Shown piece by piece: positions 48,693 to 58,525 of a stretch of 64,000 bases of DNA. The DNA comes from Buxus sempervirens (lineage: Eukaryota; Streptophyta; Magnoliopsida; Buxales; Buxaceae): the NCBI GenBank assembly GCA_947561395.2, contig OX387194.1, positions 10,960,048 to 11,024,047 on the forward strand, written 5' to 3'. The first letter of the stretch is position 1, and every line of letters begins with the position of its first letter. The position numbers and the translations under genes were made by a program. Below the pieces are notes generated by a model that made no database searches, had not been told where the DNA came from, and saw only the letters and a program-made list of their open reading frames with translations.

Positions 48693-49264
48693 TGTTAGGA
48701 CCTGATTTTTGCATCCCTAAATTAAGAAAAATGAAAGTTCAAACTAAAAGTCAAACCCTTAGGGGGTAAAAAAAATTGACCTTTTGATTCAGGTGAATTT
48801 GGCCATCAAACTTTATCTCATTGAAAAGAGTATTTCGACACGGTTCCAACGCAACTGAGTTTGCTGGAATCAGAGTCCAGATGAGAAAGTTATGAGCTAG
48901 TCAAACTGTTAGGGAGCGAAAAGTTGACTTTTTGCTCGACCCCAATTCAGCTACCAAACTTGATCCCAGTGGATAGATGGTTTCGAGCCAGTTCCAACGA
49001 CACTAAGTTTGCTGAAATTGGACACCGGACGAAGAAGTTATGGACAGTTGAAGTTTTAGAAAAATGCCTATGTGGCAAAAGGCAGCAGAAAACAGAATAA
49101 ACTAATAAAATAAATGTGTTTGTTAATATAGTAAATATTTTAATAATATTTTAAGTAAAAGAATCTCGTTTTATAATAAAATAATAAAAGAAAATCGAAT
49201 GAAAATCTTATAAAAAATCAAATAGAACAATGGTTTGAAGTCCAAGCAAATTTAAAACGTGCTC

Positions 49265-49430
49265 GCCCGTATTTGAAATACGGGCAAGCTTCTAGAAGAG
49301 GACGCGCGTCACTGTACAGCGGGACACGCGTCCCGTACGGCTGATTCGGCGCGATTTGAAAATGTGCGTTTTTCGCCCGCATTTGAAGTACGGGCAAGGC
49401 ATGCCCGCATTTCAAATACGGGCACGACTT
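49265..49430 (+). promoter_or_regulatory. Palindrome cluster directly upstream of the LTR TATA box
   Basis: A perfect pair at 49265-49285, arms GCCCGTAT and ATACGGGC with spacer ttgaa. Two one-mismatch pairs follow at 49376-49396 and about 49408-49428 (arms GCCCGCAT, spacers ttgaa and ttcaa). The TATA box follows within about 10 bases. Regulatory function is inferred. Confidence 0.55.
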
Positions 49431-49436
49431 TTTTGC

Positions 49437-49446
49437 CTATAAATAG
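49437..49446 (+). promoter_or_regulatory. TATA box of the 3' LTR
   Basis: cctataaatagagagg, the same context as the TATA box of the Tat element at 17337-17347 (minus strand). C/T-rich leader sequence follows. Confidence 0.65.
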
Positions 49447-50246
49447 AGAGGCCAGCCCCCCATTCGAACAAGCCATTCCCTTTGGCCTACCCCCTCTCCC
49501 TCTTTGTGCTTTCCACGGCCAACCCTTGCCCAGGTTCTGCCACCCCAATACCAAACACCAAAATACCCCTGGTAAGCCCAAACCTTGCCCAAACTCTGCC
49601 TTTTCCCCCTTTGAATACAAGAAGCCTAGCAAAACCCTTTCAAAACCAATTCGAAAAATCCACGGAGACGCAGAAGCGCTGCCAAAATCTTCAAAGGATC
49701 ACTACATCACTAAATCAAAGAAGTAACAGTGTGGTAACTCTTTTAGCAGCTTCTTTTTCAATATATACATATGTGTGAATTGTCTCAGTTAAGCAATTTT
49801 TCTCATTTTCACTACCTTGCTACTAACCCATTTGCTTCACTTTTGTTGGAATTCTCCTATATAAATGAAAGTCTCTTTATGAAAAAGAAAGAGAATGGAC
49901 AAATGAAACAAGCCAAAGAAAAAGAATATGGAAACTAACATGTTTTATTTGATTTCATTTGACAATGTAAGAGGAATGTGTCCTCTTAAACTTATCCCAT
50001 GTAATCCTTATCCCTCCTTCCCTTTTCATTGAAAATAACTAAAAGATGAACCAGCAAAATGGAGAAGAAGGGGACTTTGTTTCCTTACAAGGTATTGAAG
50101 ACCAAAAAAGAGGATTTGAAGGCAAATGGAGCAAATGCAGTATAATGAAAGTGCTGAGAACCCCCACAAGTGTCGCCGAAACATCCAAGGAGCCCGCCGG
50201 AATGATCCTAGCCGGAGTCGGAGCACAAAAATGCAAAAATGGGTGT

Positions 50247-50360
50247 GCCCGTATTTACAATACGGGCAGTGTGTGCTCGTATTTGCTACATGGGTAAGCC
50301 CGACCCGTATTGCACTTACGGGCAAGGCCAACCCGTATAGCAAATACGGGCAGATTTAAA
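50247..50360. repeat. Second palindrome cluster, about 0.8 kb downstream of the TATA box
   Basis: Arms GCCCGTAT and ATACGGGC with spacer ttaca (50247-50267), then similar pairs with spacers ttgct (decayed), tgcac and agcaa. Arms are kept while spacers differ in every copy. Confidence 0.65.
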
Positions 50361-52146
50361 GATAACTTAAAAATATAATTTTCCAGCCCGGTTGGATCCG
50401 TTCCGACCCGAACCGGCTCGACCTGATTTAATAACTTGTTTGGGATATTTTTAGCCCATTTTGGACTTTGGGCCTAGATGGGCCCACCAAGACACCTTGG
50501 GCCCACTTATGGGGCCCACCTTTGACCGGCTTATACCAGGCCTGGTTTCAATAAACAGGCCCAGGCCCCTTGACCCTTGGCTAATGGGCCAATTCCAAGC
50601 CCACTAAGCCTATTGTATGTGTAAATAGTTTAATTAAATAAATAAACCACAAGGGTTACCCAATAACCCTGCTGGGCCCAAGCCCAACCTTGGCAACCCA
50701 CTGGTCTTCCAACGAGACCCGTATCTGACCCATCTCACTTAAATAAAAAGATAAAATAAAATAAAGGGGCCCACACCACCAGAGGGTCCCGTCAGACCAA
50801 ACAAAGTGGCATGCTGGTCTAAGAGGGGTGAGATTGACTCAAAACCAGGAAGACCCGAGGGACCCGTCGAACCGACGGGGCGGGCCGGGGTGTCTTAGGA
50901 CTTCCCCGGACGTAACCGAGGACTTAGCTAGAACTCTGAAAAGCCGCAGACCAGACTTAGACCCGGATAGGGCAATCACCATGTCTGCCTGCACCTCTTA
51001 GGCAATGGCGACTCCGAATATCCTGAGGCACGCACAAACTCACGTGCGCCCCGTGTGCGATTTAGGATTTATTTTTAGGTGCACACAACTAACTTTTGTT
51101 CTAGAAAGATGATTTTCTCCCCTTTTCCTACATACAAAGAAGTCACTATGATAGAAAGATGATTCGATGGTATGGGGTAAAGTGTGATTCAAAGGCATTC
51201 TCTTTATTTTCAAAAAGGAAGCATGTTCCCTTCCTCATCTTCAAGTTCTAATGTACCCCTATTAAGTCCCCTTAATCCCTTCTTAATATGTTGTCATTTC
51301 ATTTTTTTTTTCTTTCTTGGTTTGATTGGTAGGGGATCAACAAGGTTTTTTTTAAGTATTGCACCACTGTAGGCCCACACAAGGGCCCACACAATTTCAA
51401 GCAACCCCAAAAACCCAAAATAGACCTTGGATTTGATAGTCCAATTTGATCCACTATGGGCCTTCCAACGGGGCCCACACCCGACTCATTTCATTCAAAA
51501 GGCTAAAAGATAAAATCAATAATAAAGGGGGCTTACACCTTCAATGGTCCCCACTAGACCAAAAATAAGCATATTGGCATAGGAAAAGGGTGAGATTAAG
51601 TTGACTCAAAACTAGGGAGACACGAGGGACTTGTCAAATCGACGGGGCGGGCCAAGGTGTCTTCGGACTTCCCTGGACGTAACCGAGAATTTACCTCGAA
51701 TCTCTAAAAAGCCGTAGACCAGTAAAAATAGACCTGTATAGGCACCCCATGTGTCTGCCTGCACCTCTTAGGCAGTGGCGACTCTGAAAAGTCCCGAGGC
51801 ACACACATCGTCACGTGCGCCTCGTCGTGCCACCGATTTCAGGTGCGCACAATTAGTATAAATATTATATATATATATATATATATAAGTAAGCCTCTCC
51901 TTCTACCTCTCTTATTATTTTAAAGCCTAGTATAGTGGGTGAATATTATGCAACTAAGTGCATCTCGAGGAAAGTTCTGTCATAAAGGACGAGATAATTG
52001 CCTAAAGGAAGTGGATTTTAAGCGGGACCGTTTGTGACCCCTCCACTTTCCTAGGAATTTTCTTGGTATATTTTTGCATACTTATTCCTCATTTTACTAT
52101 AGGTAGTGTATCACCAAAAATTTATTATTATATTATTTATTAAGAA

Positions 52147-54240
52147 ATGTTTTTCCGAAATTTAATAATGGACCTCAGGCATCCTATGTTCTTTAACACT
52201 GAGGAAAGGGAATTTCTTAGACCCTATTTTGACCCAACTTTTTCTGATGATGTGACCCAATCCCCATATGGTGACCCTCCCATCCAAGATCATGAAGAGT
52301 TGCCTTACCAAGAGATGGGATCATCTTCCCTACCACCTAGGAGCACCAAGAAGAGTAGAACCTCCGGTGCATATCTGACTAAATTTTAAAATTGAAACTA
52401 TGTGAATAGAGGGCAGTTTGCAACCACTGCAAAAAAAAAAAAAAATTTAGTTGCAAAGGAAAAAGTGGTACAGGCCACTTGCAACAGCATTTGTAGAAAT
52501 GCCTTCCAAAACATGGCCAAATAGACTCTAGGTAAACCCAAATTTCCAGCAATAGTGTTAATTTTGGTAATTTTGTTTTTAATCAAGAAGAAACTAGGCT
52601 TGAAATAGTAAAGTGGGTAATACAAGAAGAATTGCCCTTTAGATTAATAAAATCTAAAAGATTTAATCATCTTATAATCAAATATCTAGCACTAGGATTT
52701 AAATCCTTCTCACGCCACACTTTAAGAAAAGATGCTATAACATTATACGAAAAAATGAAAACTGGATTAATAGAAACTTTTTCAAACAATAACTTTAAGG
52801 TAGCTTTAACCTCAGATATCTGGACAAGTAGGTAACAAATAAGTTATTTAGCTATAACTGCACATTATATAGATGAGAATTGGAGTATGGAAAAAATAAT
52901 ACTAACTTTTCAATCACTAGATTCTAAACATTCTAGACCAGCTATAGCAAATACTAGAGAGCAAAATATAAGAAAATATAACATACAAAATAAAATAATG
53001 CCTTTAGCACTTGATAATGCAAGTGCTAATAATGTTGCAATAGATATATTAAAACAACACTTAAACTTAAATATAGATGGATGTTTATTTCATGTTAGGT
53101 GTGCTTGTCACATCCTAAATTTAGTTGTGCAGGATGGTTTAAAAATTGCCCAGTATCATTTAACAAATATTAGAGATGCAGTAAGATATTTAAAACAATC
53201 TAGCATAACTGTTAGAGAATTTAAAAATTATTGTGCAAGTTTAGGGAAGCAACCTAAAAAAATTACCCTAGATGTTGAACATAGTGGAACTCAACATATT
53301 TAATGCTAGAAGCTGCACTAGAATTAAAACAAGAACTTACACTATTTTATAAAACAAAAGTGCCTCAAAGTGAACTAATAGAACTTGATTAGCAAATAGC
53401 AAAAATTTTAAGAGATTTTTAAAAGTTTTTTATGATGCAACAAGATATTTATCATCAATTTATTACCTAACATCCCCGAGTATTTTAAATTGCTTATATC
53501 AAATAAGTATTTGCTTTAAAAAATATAGAGACATGCCCGTTGCTAAGGATATTTGCCCTGCAATGAAAGCTAAAATTTTAAAATATTGGCAACATATGCC
53601 TAATTTATATTGTTTAGCTAGTACAATGAACCCTTGGATTAAATTAGGAGTGGAAGACTTAATAAATGGAATAAATGAGAATATGAATTCTTCTTTTCAA
53701 ATAGATATACTTAAAATAAGAACCCTATTAGAAAGATTTTTTTCTGAATATGATACTAGCTGTAGCAGATAAGGTCAGACTGAGACCCAAGAAGCACTAC
53801 CAGATAATTCCCCTTGGAATTTTTTAAGTGGGAGAAGAAGGGGAAAACAACCAGCATCTAGTAGTGGGGGATCATCTGAGTTAAGGATTCATTTAGAAAG
53901 CCCCCCAATACTTTTACATACTATGGAAGAGCATAGTTCTTTTAACATTTTGACATGGTGGAAGCAAATTCAAGTTAGTTATCCTGTGATTGCCACCATG
54001 GCACGTGATCTACTAACGGTTCCGGTGTCCATAGTTGCATCGAAATCAGCTTTTAGAGCAGGTGGACGAATAATGGACGACTACAGGGGCAGATTAACGC
54101 TAGAGATGGTGCAAGTATGTGTCTGTCTTACAGATTGGTTAAGGGCAGAACTAAAAGATCAGTAATATGCGGATGATCAACTTGTTAGAGACTTCGATGA
54201 TTTGAATCTTGATGAATTTAGTCATCCAGATTAGTCTAAG
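52147..54240 (+). pseudogene. hAT transposase, multiply broken
   Basis: Order of pieces: an N-terminus (MDLRHPMFFNTEEREFLRPY), a BED zinc finger around 52411-52490 (VCNHCKK, interrupted by an A-run, then GKSGTGHLQQHL-like reading), the RNase H-like core with DIWTS (first Asp, about 52815-52830) and LALDNASANN (second Asp, about 53010), the inserted CLFHVRCACHILNLVVQDG motif, WNSTYLMLEAALELK, a DUF4413-like block (KYWQHMPNLYCLASTMNPW), and the C-terminal dimerisation region (TVPVSIVASKSAFRAGGRIM, then RGRLTLEMVQVC). Stops at 52387, 52833, near 53390 and 53770 and a frameshift near 53283 prevent expression. Ac-type transposases bind the TIRs and cut the element out with hairpin formation on flanking DNA. 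Confidence 0.88.
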
Positions 54241-54589
54241 TTTTATTATATTTTTTGTAATCAAAGTTTAGGAACTTTACTTTCTCTTTTTTTTTTCTTT
54301 TAAACTGCAAATGAAAGATAGATGAGTGTGTGCCAACCTAATTGGGATGTGCTCATACTATAGTGATGCAGTATTATTTGCAAAGTTGTACTTGTTCTTG
54401 CAATGATTAATTTATTTATATTTTATACTATAGTGATTCAGAATTTTTTACCATTTTTCCTATTTTTCTTGATTTTTTATATTTAAAAAAAAGGGCCTGG
54501 CCCGTTTGGCCCGGCGGCGGCCTGCCCGACACACCCCAAACGTGCCTGGGCCATGCCAAGCCGGCCCGTTAAGCGCCCCTATTTCCAAC

Positions 54590-55217
54590 GAACCTTCGTC
54601 ATCATCCAAAGAAAATGGTGATACGCTTAGGTCTTGCCATGTCCTGTTAAGGCATAGCATCCTAGGACGGCCCAACAGTCGGCTAGTTTTTTTTTTTGAA
54701 AGTCTTTTATTCCAATTTACATTCCTAACAGTCCTAAAATAGCTAATTTTTGGCTAAATTTGCAAATTCCTAAAAAAAAAACCATTCAAGCCCTTACAAC
54801 CGCTAAATACAATCATATTTGAGAGTAAAAGTGATAAAAAGCCAACTAACAAATAAGTTTATTTGTGTAAATTTATTTTCTTATTTATGTAAAGAAAAAT
54901 CATATTCAAGCCCGATATTTGTGTTAATTTGATCTTTTTATATAAAAATAAAAGGATATAGAAGCAAAAAGCCGTAGAATATAACCATGTTGATAACAAC
55001 AATGAGAATTTTTCCCACCCAGTGAAAAAAGAAAAAAGAAAAAAAAAACCCAAAATGGACAATGAGTTTGGTTTTTTCACTTTTTTTTTTTTTTGGTTTT
55101 TTCACTTAAAGTTACATTTCTCTCTCTTCTACATTAAATTTTGCACTCGTACAATGTTGCACAGGGAACACGTTGCTTTCAACAGTTCTCTTAGAAGACA
55201 CTTTTAAAAAGTGGGGC
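54590..55217. other. Spacer between hAT and LINE insertions
   Basis: AT-rich and A/T-run rich; no gene is seen. 54690-54735 resembles the last bases of an oligo-T-anchored reverse insertion (T-run then 'gaaagtcttttattcc'), but I cannot define its ends. Confidence 0.4.
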
Positions 55218-55919
55218 AACAAGGTGTGATGTATCCCCCCAAACATTTCTCTGAGTATCTCCCATTTTCTGTTGTTACAGGATGATTCAGCTCAGCTGCA
55301 ACAACAAAAGCCAAGGCACAAGATAATAGAGGAGGTAGTTGTGAGATGGTCGTTACCCAAGGAAAACTACACCAAAATCAATGTTGATGGAGCTTCACGA
55401 GGGAATCCGGGAAGAGCTTCTTGTGGAGTTATTGCCAGAGGACCACAAGGGGAATTCATTGCAGCAACTGCCCTCCTTTTGGGCACCTCATCTGCCTTAG
55501 TGGCTGAAGCACACGGCCTCCTGGAGGGGATCAATCTCGCACAAGCATTGAAAATTAGAAGGGTAGAATTCGAGTGTGACTCGGCTGCCATTGTTACTTT
55601 CATGAAGAAGGAAAATGGAGATATTCCATGGACTGTGAGAAACATCATTGAAGAAGCAATTATCAAGTGCAGATTTTTTGAGGATTGCTCAATCAATCAC
55701 ATCTACAGGGAGGCTAATTTTGCTGTGGACCTCCTTGCGAACTTTGCTTTGGATGACTTTGCGTGCACATGGCTCCTGCGCCCCCCTCTTTTTCTATTTC
55801 CTACTCTCCATTCGGACTACCTAGGGGGAACTCATTTGAGAAGAGTCAGAGTTTCTACTTAGAAAATGTCATGCTGTGTTTTTAATACCAAAAAAAAAAA
55901 AAAAACAAGGTGTGATGTA
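55218..55919 (+). mobile_element. 5'-truncated L1-type LINE copy
   Basis: The insert (55234-55905) ends in an A15-16 tail, and the 14-bp duplication caaggtgtgatgta lies on both sides (55220-55233, 55906-55919; 16 bp if the preceding aa is counted). Tail plus long target duplication is the mark of target-primed reverse transcription. Only the C-terminal coding part is present. Confidence 0.88.
55272..55862 (+). pseudogene. LINE C-terminal RNase H domain (RVT_3 type), frame still open
   Basis: A 196-codon frame with the plant L1-type RNase H: KINVDGASRGNPGRASCGVI (first Asp), LVAEAHGLLEGINLA (Glu), FECDSAAIVTFM (Asp) and IYREANFAVDLLANFAL (last Asp). The four acidic positions are kept. The same domain occurs in host RNase H-like proteins, but the A-tail and flanking duplication place it in a LINE. 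The 5' end lacks RT and endonuclease, and a splice-acceptor-like 'gttacag' just before 55282 probably comes from the parent. The frame is undamaged, so the insertion is recent or the source was a transcript. Translation is unlikely without a promoter. Confidence 0.85.
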
Positions 55920-56088
55920 CGAAGGGTCCGTGAGGTATGGTTTCGTCCAGTTGCTTAAATTTCTTGGTTAGGAAAGCTTCTGTAAATAAGAATTGGGATA
56001 TGGCATTCATGGTGATTTGCTTCTTCATCAACTATGGCAATGTTTTGGATGTTTTTCTATTTAGTTGGGTTGTAATTGATCTTGATTT

Positions 56089-56160
56089 ATATGTAATTCA
56101 TATTAATGAAATTGATTAGCCTGTACACGTAATTCATATTAATGAAATCGATTAGCCTAG
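56089..56160. repeat. Two-copy 37-bp tandem repeat
   Basis: 'gtaattcatattaatgaaat' followed by 'gattagcct' occurs twice with 'gtacac' between the copies. No gene is seen in 55920-56196. Confidence 0.7.
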
Positions 56161-56204
56161 CTTCGTATAAAAAAAAATTATATTAAAGTATGAAGGGTTC
56201 CGTT

Positions 56205-56646
56205 TAGGGTTGCTTATCGGGCCGTGCCAGCATGGCCCACTCCCCTAGCTGTGTCGTGCCAGGCCCTGATTATAGGGCACGACCCACTAGGCATGTCGGC
56301 CAGCGGGCTATGACCCATTCGCCACGGGCCGATGGGCCCGCCCGCGTGCTGGCCCGACGTGCCAACCCGCCAGACATGAAATGACTAGCTGTTTTTTCCC
56401 CCCAAAATGGTTCAAAAAGTTTTTTTTTTTCAATTTTACCCCCCTCCCCAACAACCATAGTCATATTTTTGGGTAGAGATGGTAAAATGACACTTTTGGT
56501 TTTCTATAAATAGGCGTAATCCTTCTCACTCTAAACCACACCTCTTCTCATCTCATCTCTTCTCTTTTTATTTTATTAGAGTCTTGTTTAAAGTTTTGGC
56601 CAACGGTCAATAGACTCGGTAGAGTGCTCACATGGGTGTGTGTGTG

Positions 56647-56679
<33 letters not shown>

Positions 56680-57146
56680 CGCTCCTTAGGCCGACCATTG
56701 GCCAAACTTTTAACATGACTTTAAGAAAGTTAAATTTTTTTTTTCCTACGTAGAGTCACAGTGCTCCTTGAACTCGACCATTAGCAAATCACTGAACAAC
56801 CCACTTCATGTCTATATAAGAGTTGTAAAAGTGTTACTTGCCTTGATTACTGTTTGGACAACCAAGCAGTAATTGACACAAGTAATACTTTTGCAACCCC
56901 TCCTCATGTCGGCATAGTTCAAGAGGTAAATAAACATATTTTTCAGAATTTTTTATGGTTTTTTACTATTTTTTCTTTTTTTTTTTAAAAAAAAAATACC
57001 CAGGCCTGCTTGGCACGGCATGGCTCAGCCCTAGGTGTGCCACGGGTTGGGCCGTGCCGAGGTTTTGGCTAATGGGCCGGCACAGCATGACTTGCTCGCT
57101 AGGCGGGCCGTGCTCTGTCTGGCCAACGGCCCATTTAGCACCCCTA
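56205..57146 (+). mobile_element. Non-autonomous hAT element, deletion derivative
   Basis: 942 bp with ends tagggttgcttatcgggccg and ggcccatttagcaccccta and a perfect 8-bp duplication gttccgtt on both sides (56197-56204, 57147-57154). Its left ~300 bp, with the TATA box at 56508-56520, is collinear with the left arm of the element at 41824. No transposase. Confidence 0.93.
56649..56688. repeat. Run of 40 G residues
   Basis: An uninterrupted G tract after 'tgtgtgtgttgg' in the small hAT element. It could form G-quadruplex structure; its length should be checked because such runs are prone to sequencing error. Confidence 0.8.
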
Positions 57147-57154
57147 GTTCCGTT

Positions 57155-58525
57155 CATAATAAAAGTCAGGAACATACAACACCAAATGGACCCCACAAGG
57201 TCAGCTGTAAGGAGAATACATGAGGCACGACACATCATTACAAGAAGAGAGAAGAGAGATGGGAGGGGGCTATCGTCATCTACAGTCACGCTTATCGTCG
57301 TCTACAGTCCCGCTTTCCGGGACCGTCCTTGTGGCAGGCAACAATCTCAAAAAGACTGGCGGGTAACTATCAACGTAACCACCACGAGGCAACGAAGTTG
57401 CAATTGATGTCAGAGATGCGTGACCGCAGAAGATTTTGGTCATAGATACCTAATGTTAGAGTTATAAGTAGGGTGGCTTGGATCAGGTTATGTAACTTGG
57501 AAGTCAACCCGGTCTAGGATTCACTAATCCAAACTCATCATGGGCCCGAGTTAATCTAAATCGGATCTAAATATTATCATTTGAGTTCGGGTTGGGTTTA
57601 GGTTGACCCAAATAAAATATAAAATTTTGAATTTTTTTTTGTTATTTCGATATTGATATGAATGCAAATGTTAGAATATCATTAATTTAAATCATCAATT
57701 AATATACAACGGTTTCTTAATTGGTCTCTTGAATCTGGGAAAAAACTTAACTAATTTATTTCTTAAAAAATTATTTTTAATATAATGAGCCAATTACATG
57801 CTCGTTGTATTTATGGTTGCACAATCATTTTTGTTGAGGATGTGCACCCAAATATCACATTTATTGTAGCGTATATGTGTTTGTTTATGTAAAATTATTT
57901 ATTTAAGAATAAATTCATAAATCTATTCTCACATGCTACTAATTTTATGTTTTATAGTTGATTATATAACTTCAAAGACAACGTAAAATAAAATAAAATA
58001 ATAATGCATATACATAATAAATAATCACTTAAATATACATATGAGAATGCACATCTCGACTCAACTTTGGGCTTTTCGCGTTCTATGGCATGGACCTTAA
58101 CTCAACTAAAACTCAACTTCAAACTAGAAATGAAACCTAACCCAAATCCATACCCAAAGTCAATGGGTGGGCTTTAGATGATTCCGGTTAGATTTACAGC
58201 TGCTCTACTGATGTTTAAGCTCTGATTTACGGGATTCGAAGTCGGTTTGTCAGTCGGGTTCAAATCCTGTGGAGCTCCTGTCAAGACTTCTTTGGAACTT
58301 TCACAAGATTGTGCGCAGTATACATAAGAATGACATTAAGATCAAAACATAGATAGTGGTTCTAGACGTGATGGTTGTGGAGGAGGTAGTGGCGGTGGTC
58401 TGGGGGTGAAGTTGGTAGTGGTGCTAAGGTGATGGTGGTGAAGTAGCATGCTGGTGGTGGAGGTACTAGTGGCATACGGTGGAGCCGATTTTCATCTTTC
58501 TCCAGAAAATGATTTTCGTCATAAA
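57155..58525. other. Gene-poor spacer
   Basis: No gene recognised. 57470-58180 has a few 'gggttgggtttaggttgaccc' type words like the MITEs but no defined ends. 58368-58480 is GGT/GGA-rich low-complexity sequence. Confidence 0.45.

Larger units (their letters stand above)
42540..51851 (+). mobile_element. Non-autonomous Tat-like LTR element with nested solo LTR
   Basis: Starts TGTAGACACCTGATTTTTGC and ends ttcaggtgcgcaca, with ATTAG on both sides (42535-42539, 51852-51856). A polypurine tract and a 3' LTR beginning TGTTAGGACCTGATTTTTGC are present, and the first ~550 bp of the element resembles the first ~400 bp of that LTR. No gag or pol is recognisable. The left half is too short (2590 bp before the nested insertion) to hold a full 3.16-kb LTR plus primer site, so the left LTR is rearranged or from a divergent subfamily. 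It sits in the leader/intron of the hAT transposase. Confidence 0.75.
48693..51851 (+). repeat. 3' LTR of the non-autonomous Tat-like element
   Basis: About 3.16 kb. TATA box at 49437-49446 (cctataaatag context, as in the Tat element). A palindrome cluster lies at 49265-49430 and a second at 50247-50360. The last third is duplicated: 50671-51087 and about 51395-51851 are related copies, each ending in a ggtgcRcaca-type terminus. The true LTR could therefore end at either, but only the outer end has the ATTAG flank. Confidence 0.75.
41824..54581 (+). mobile_element. hAT (Ac/Tip100-like) transposon, split by a retroelement
   Basis: Left end tagggatgcttatcgggccg; right end ggcccgttaagcgccccta, its inverted counterpart. 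The flanks cttccaac (41816-41823) and tttccaac (54582-54589) match at seven of eight bases, the 8-bp duplication expected for hAT. The 'ggcccg' subterminal repeats at both ends fit the family. Removing the ATTAG-flanked retroelement (42540-51851) leaves about 3.4 kb, a normal autonomous hAT size, with a leader and TATA box on the left and a decayed transposase on the right. A deletion derivative is at 56205-57146. Confidence 0.9.

Noticed and set aside
49265-50360. Palindromes as intrinsic transcription terminators
   Set aside because: Arms are not followed by T runs, the host is a plant, and the first cluster lies upstream of a TATA box.
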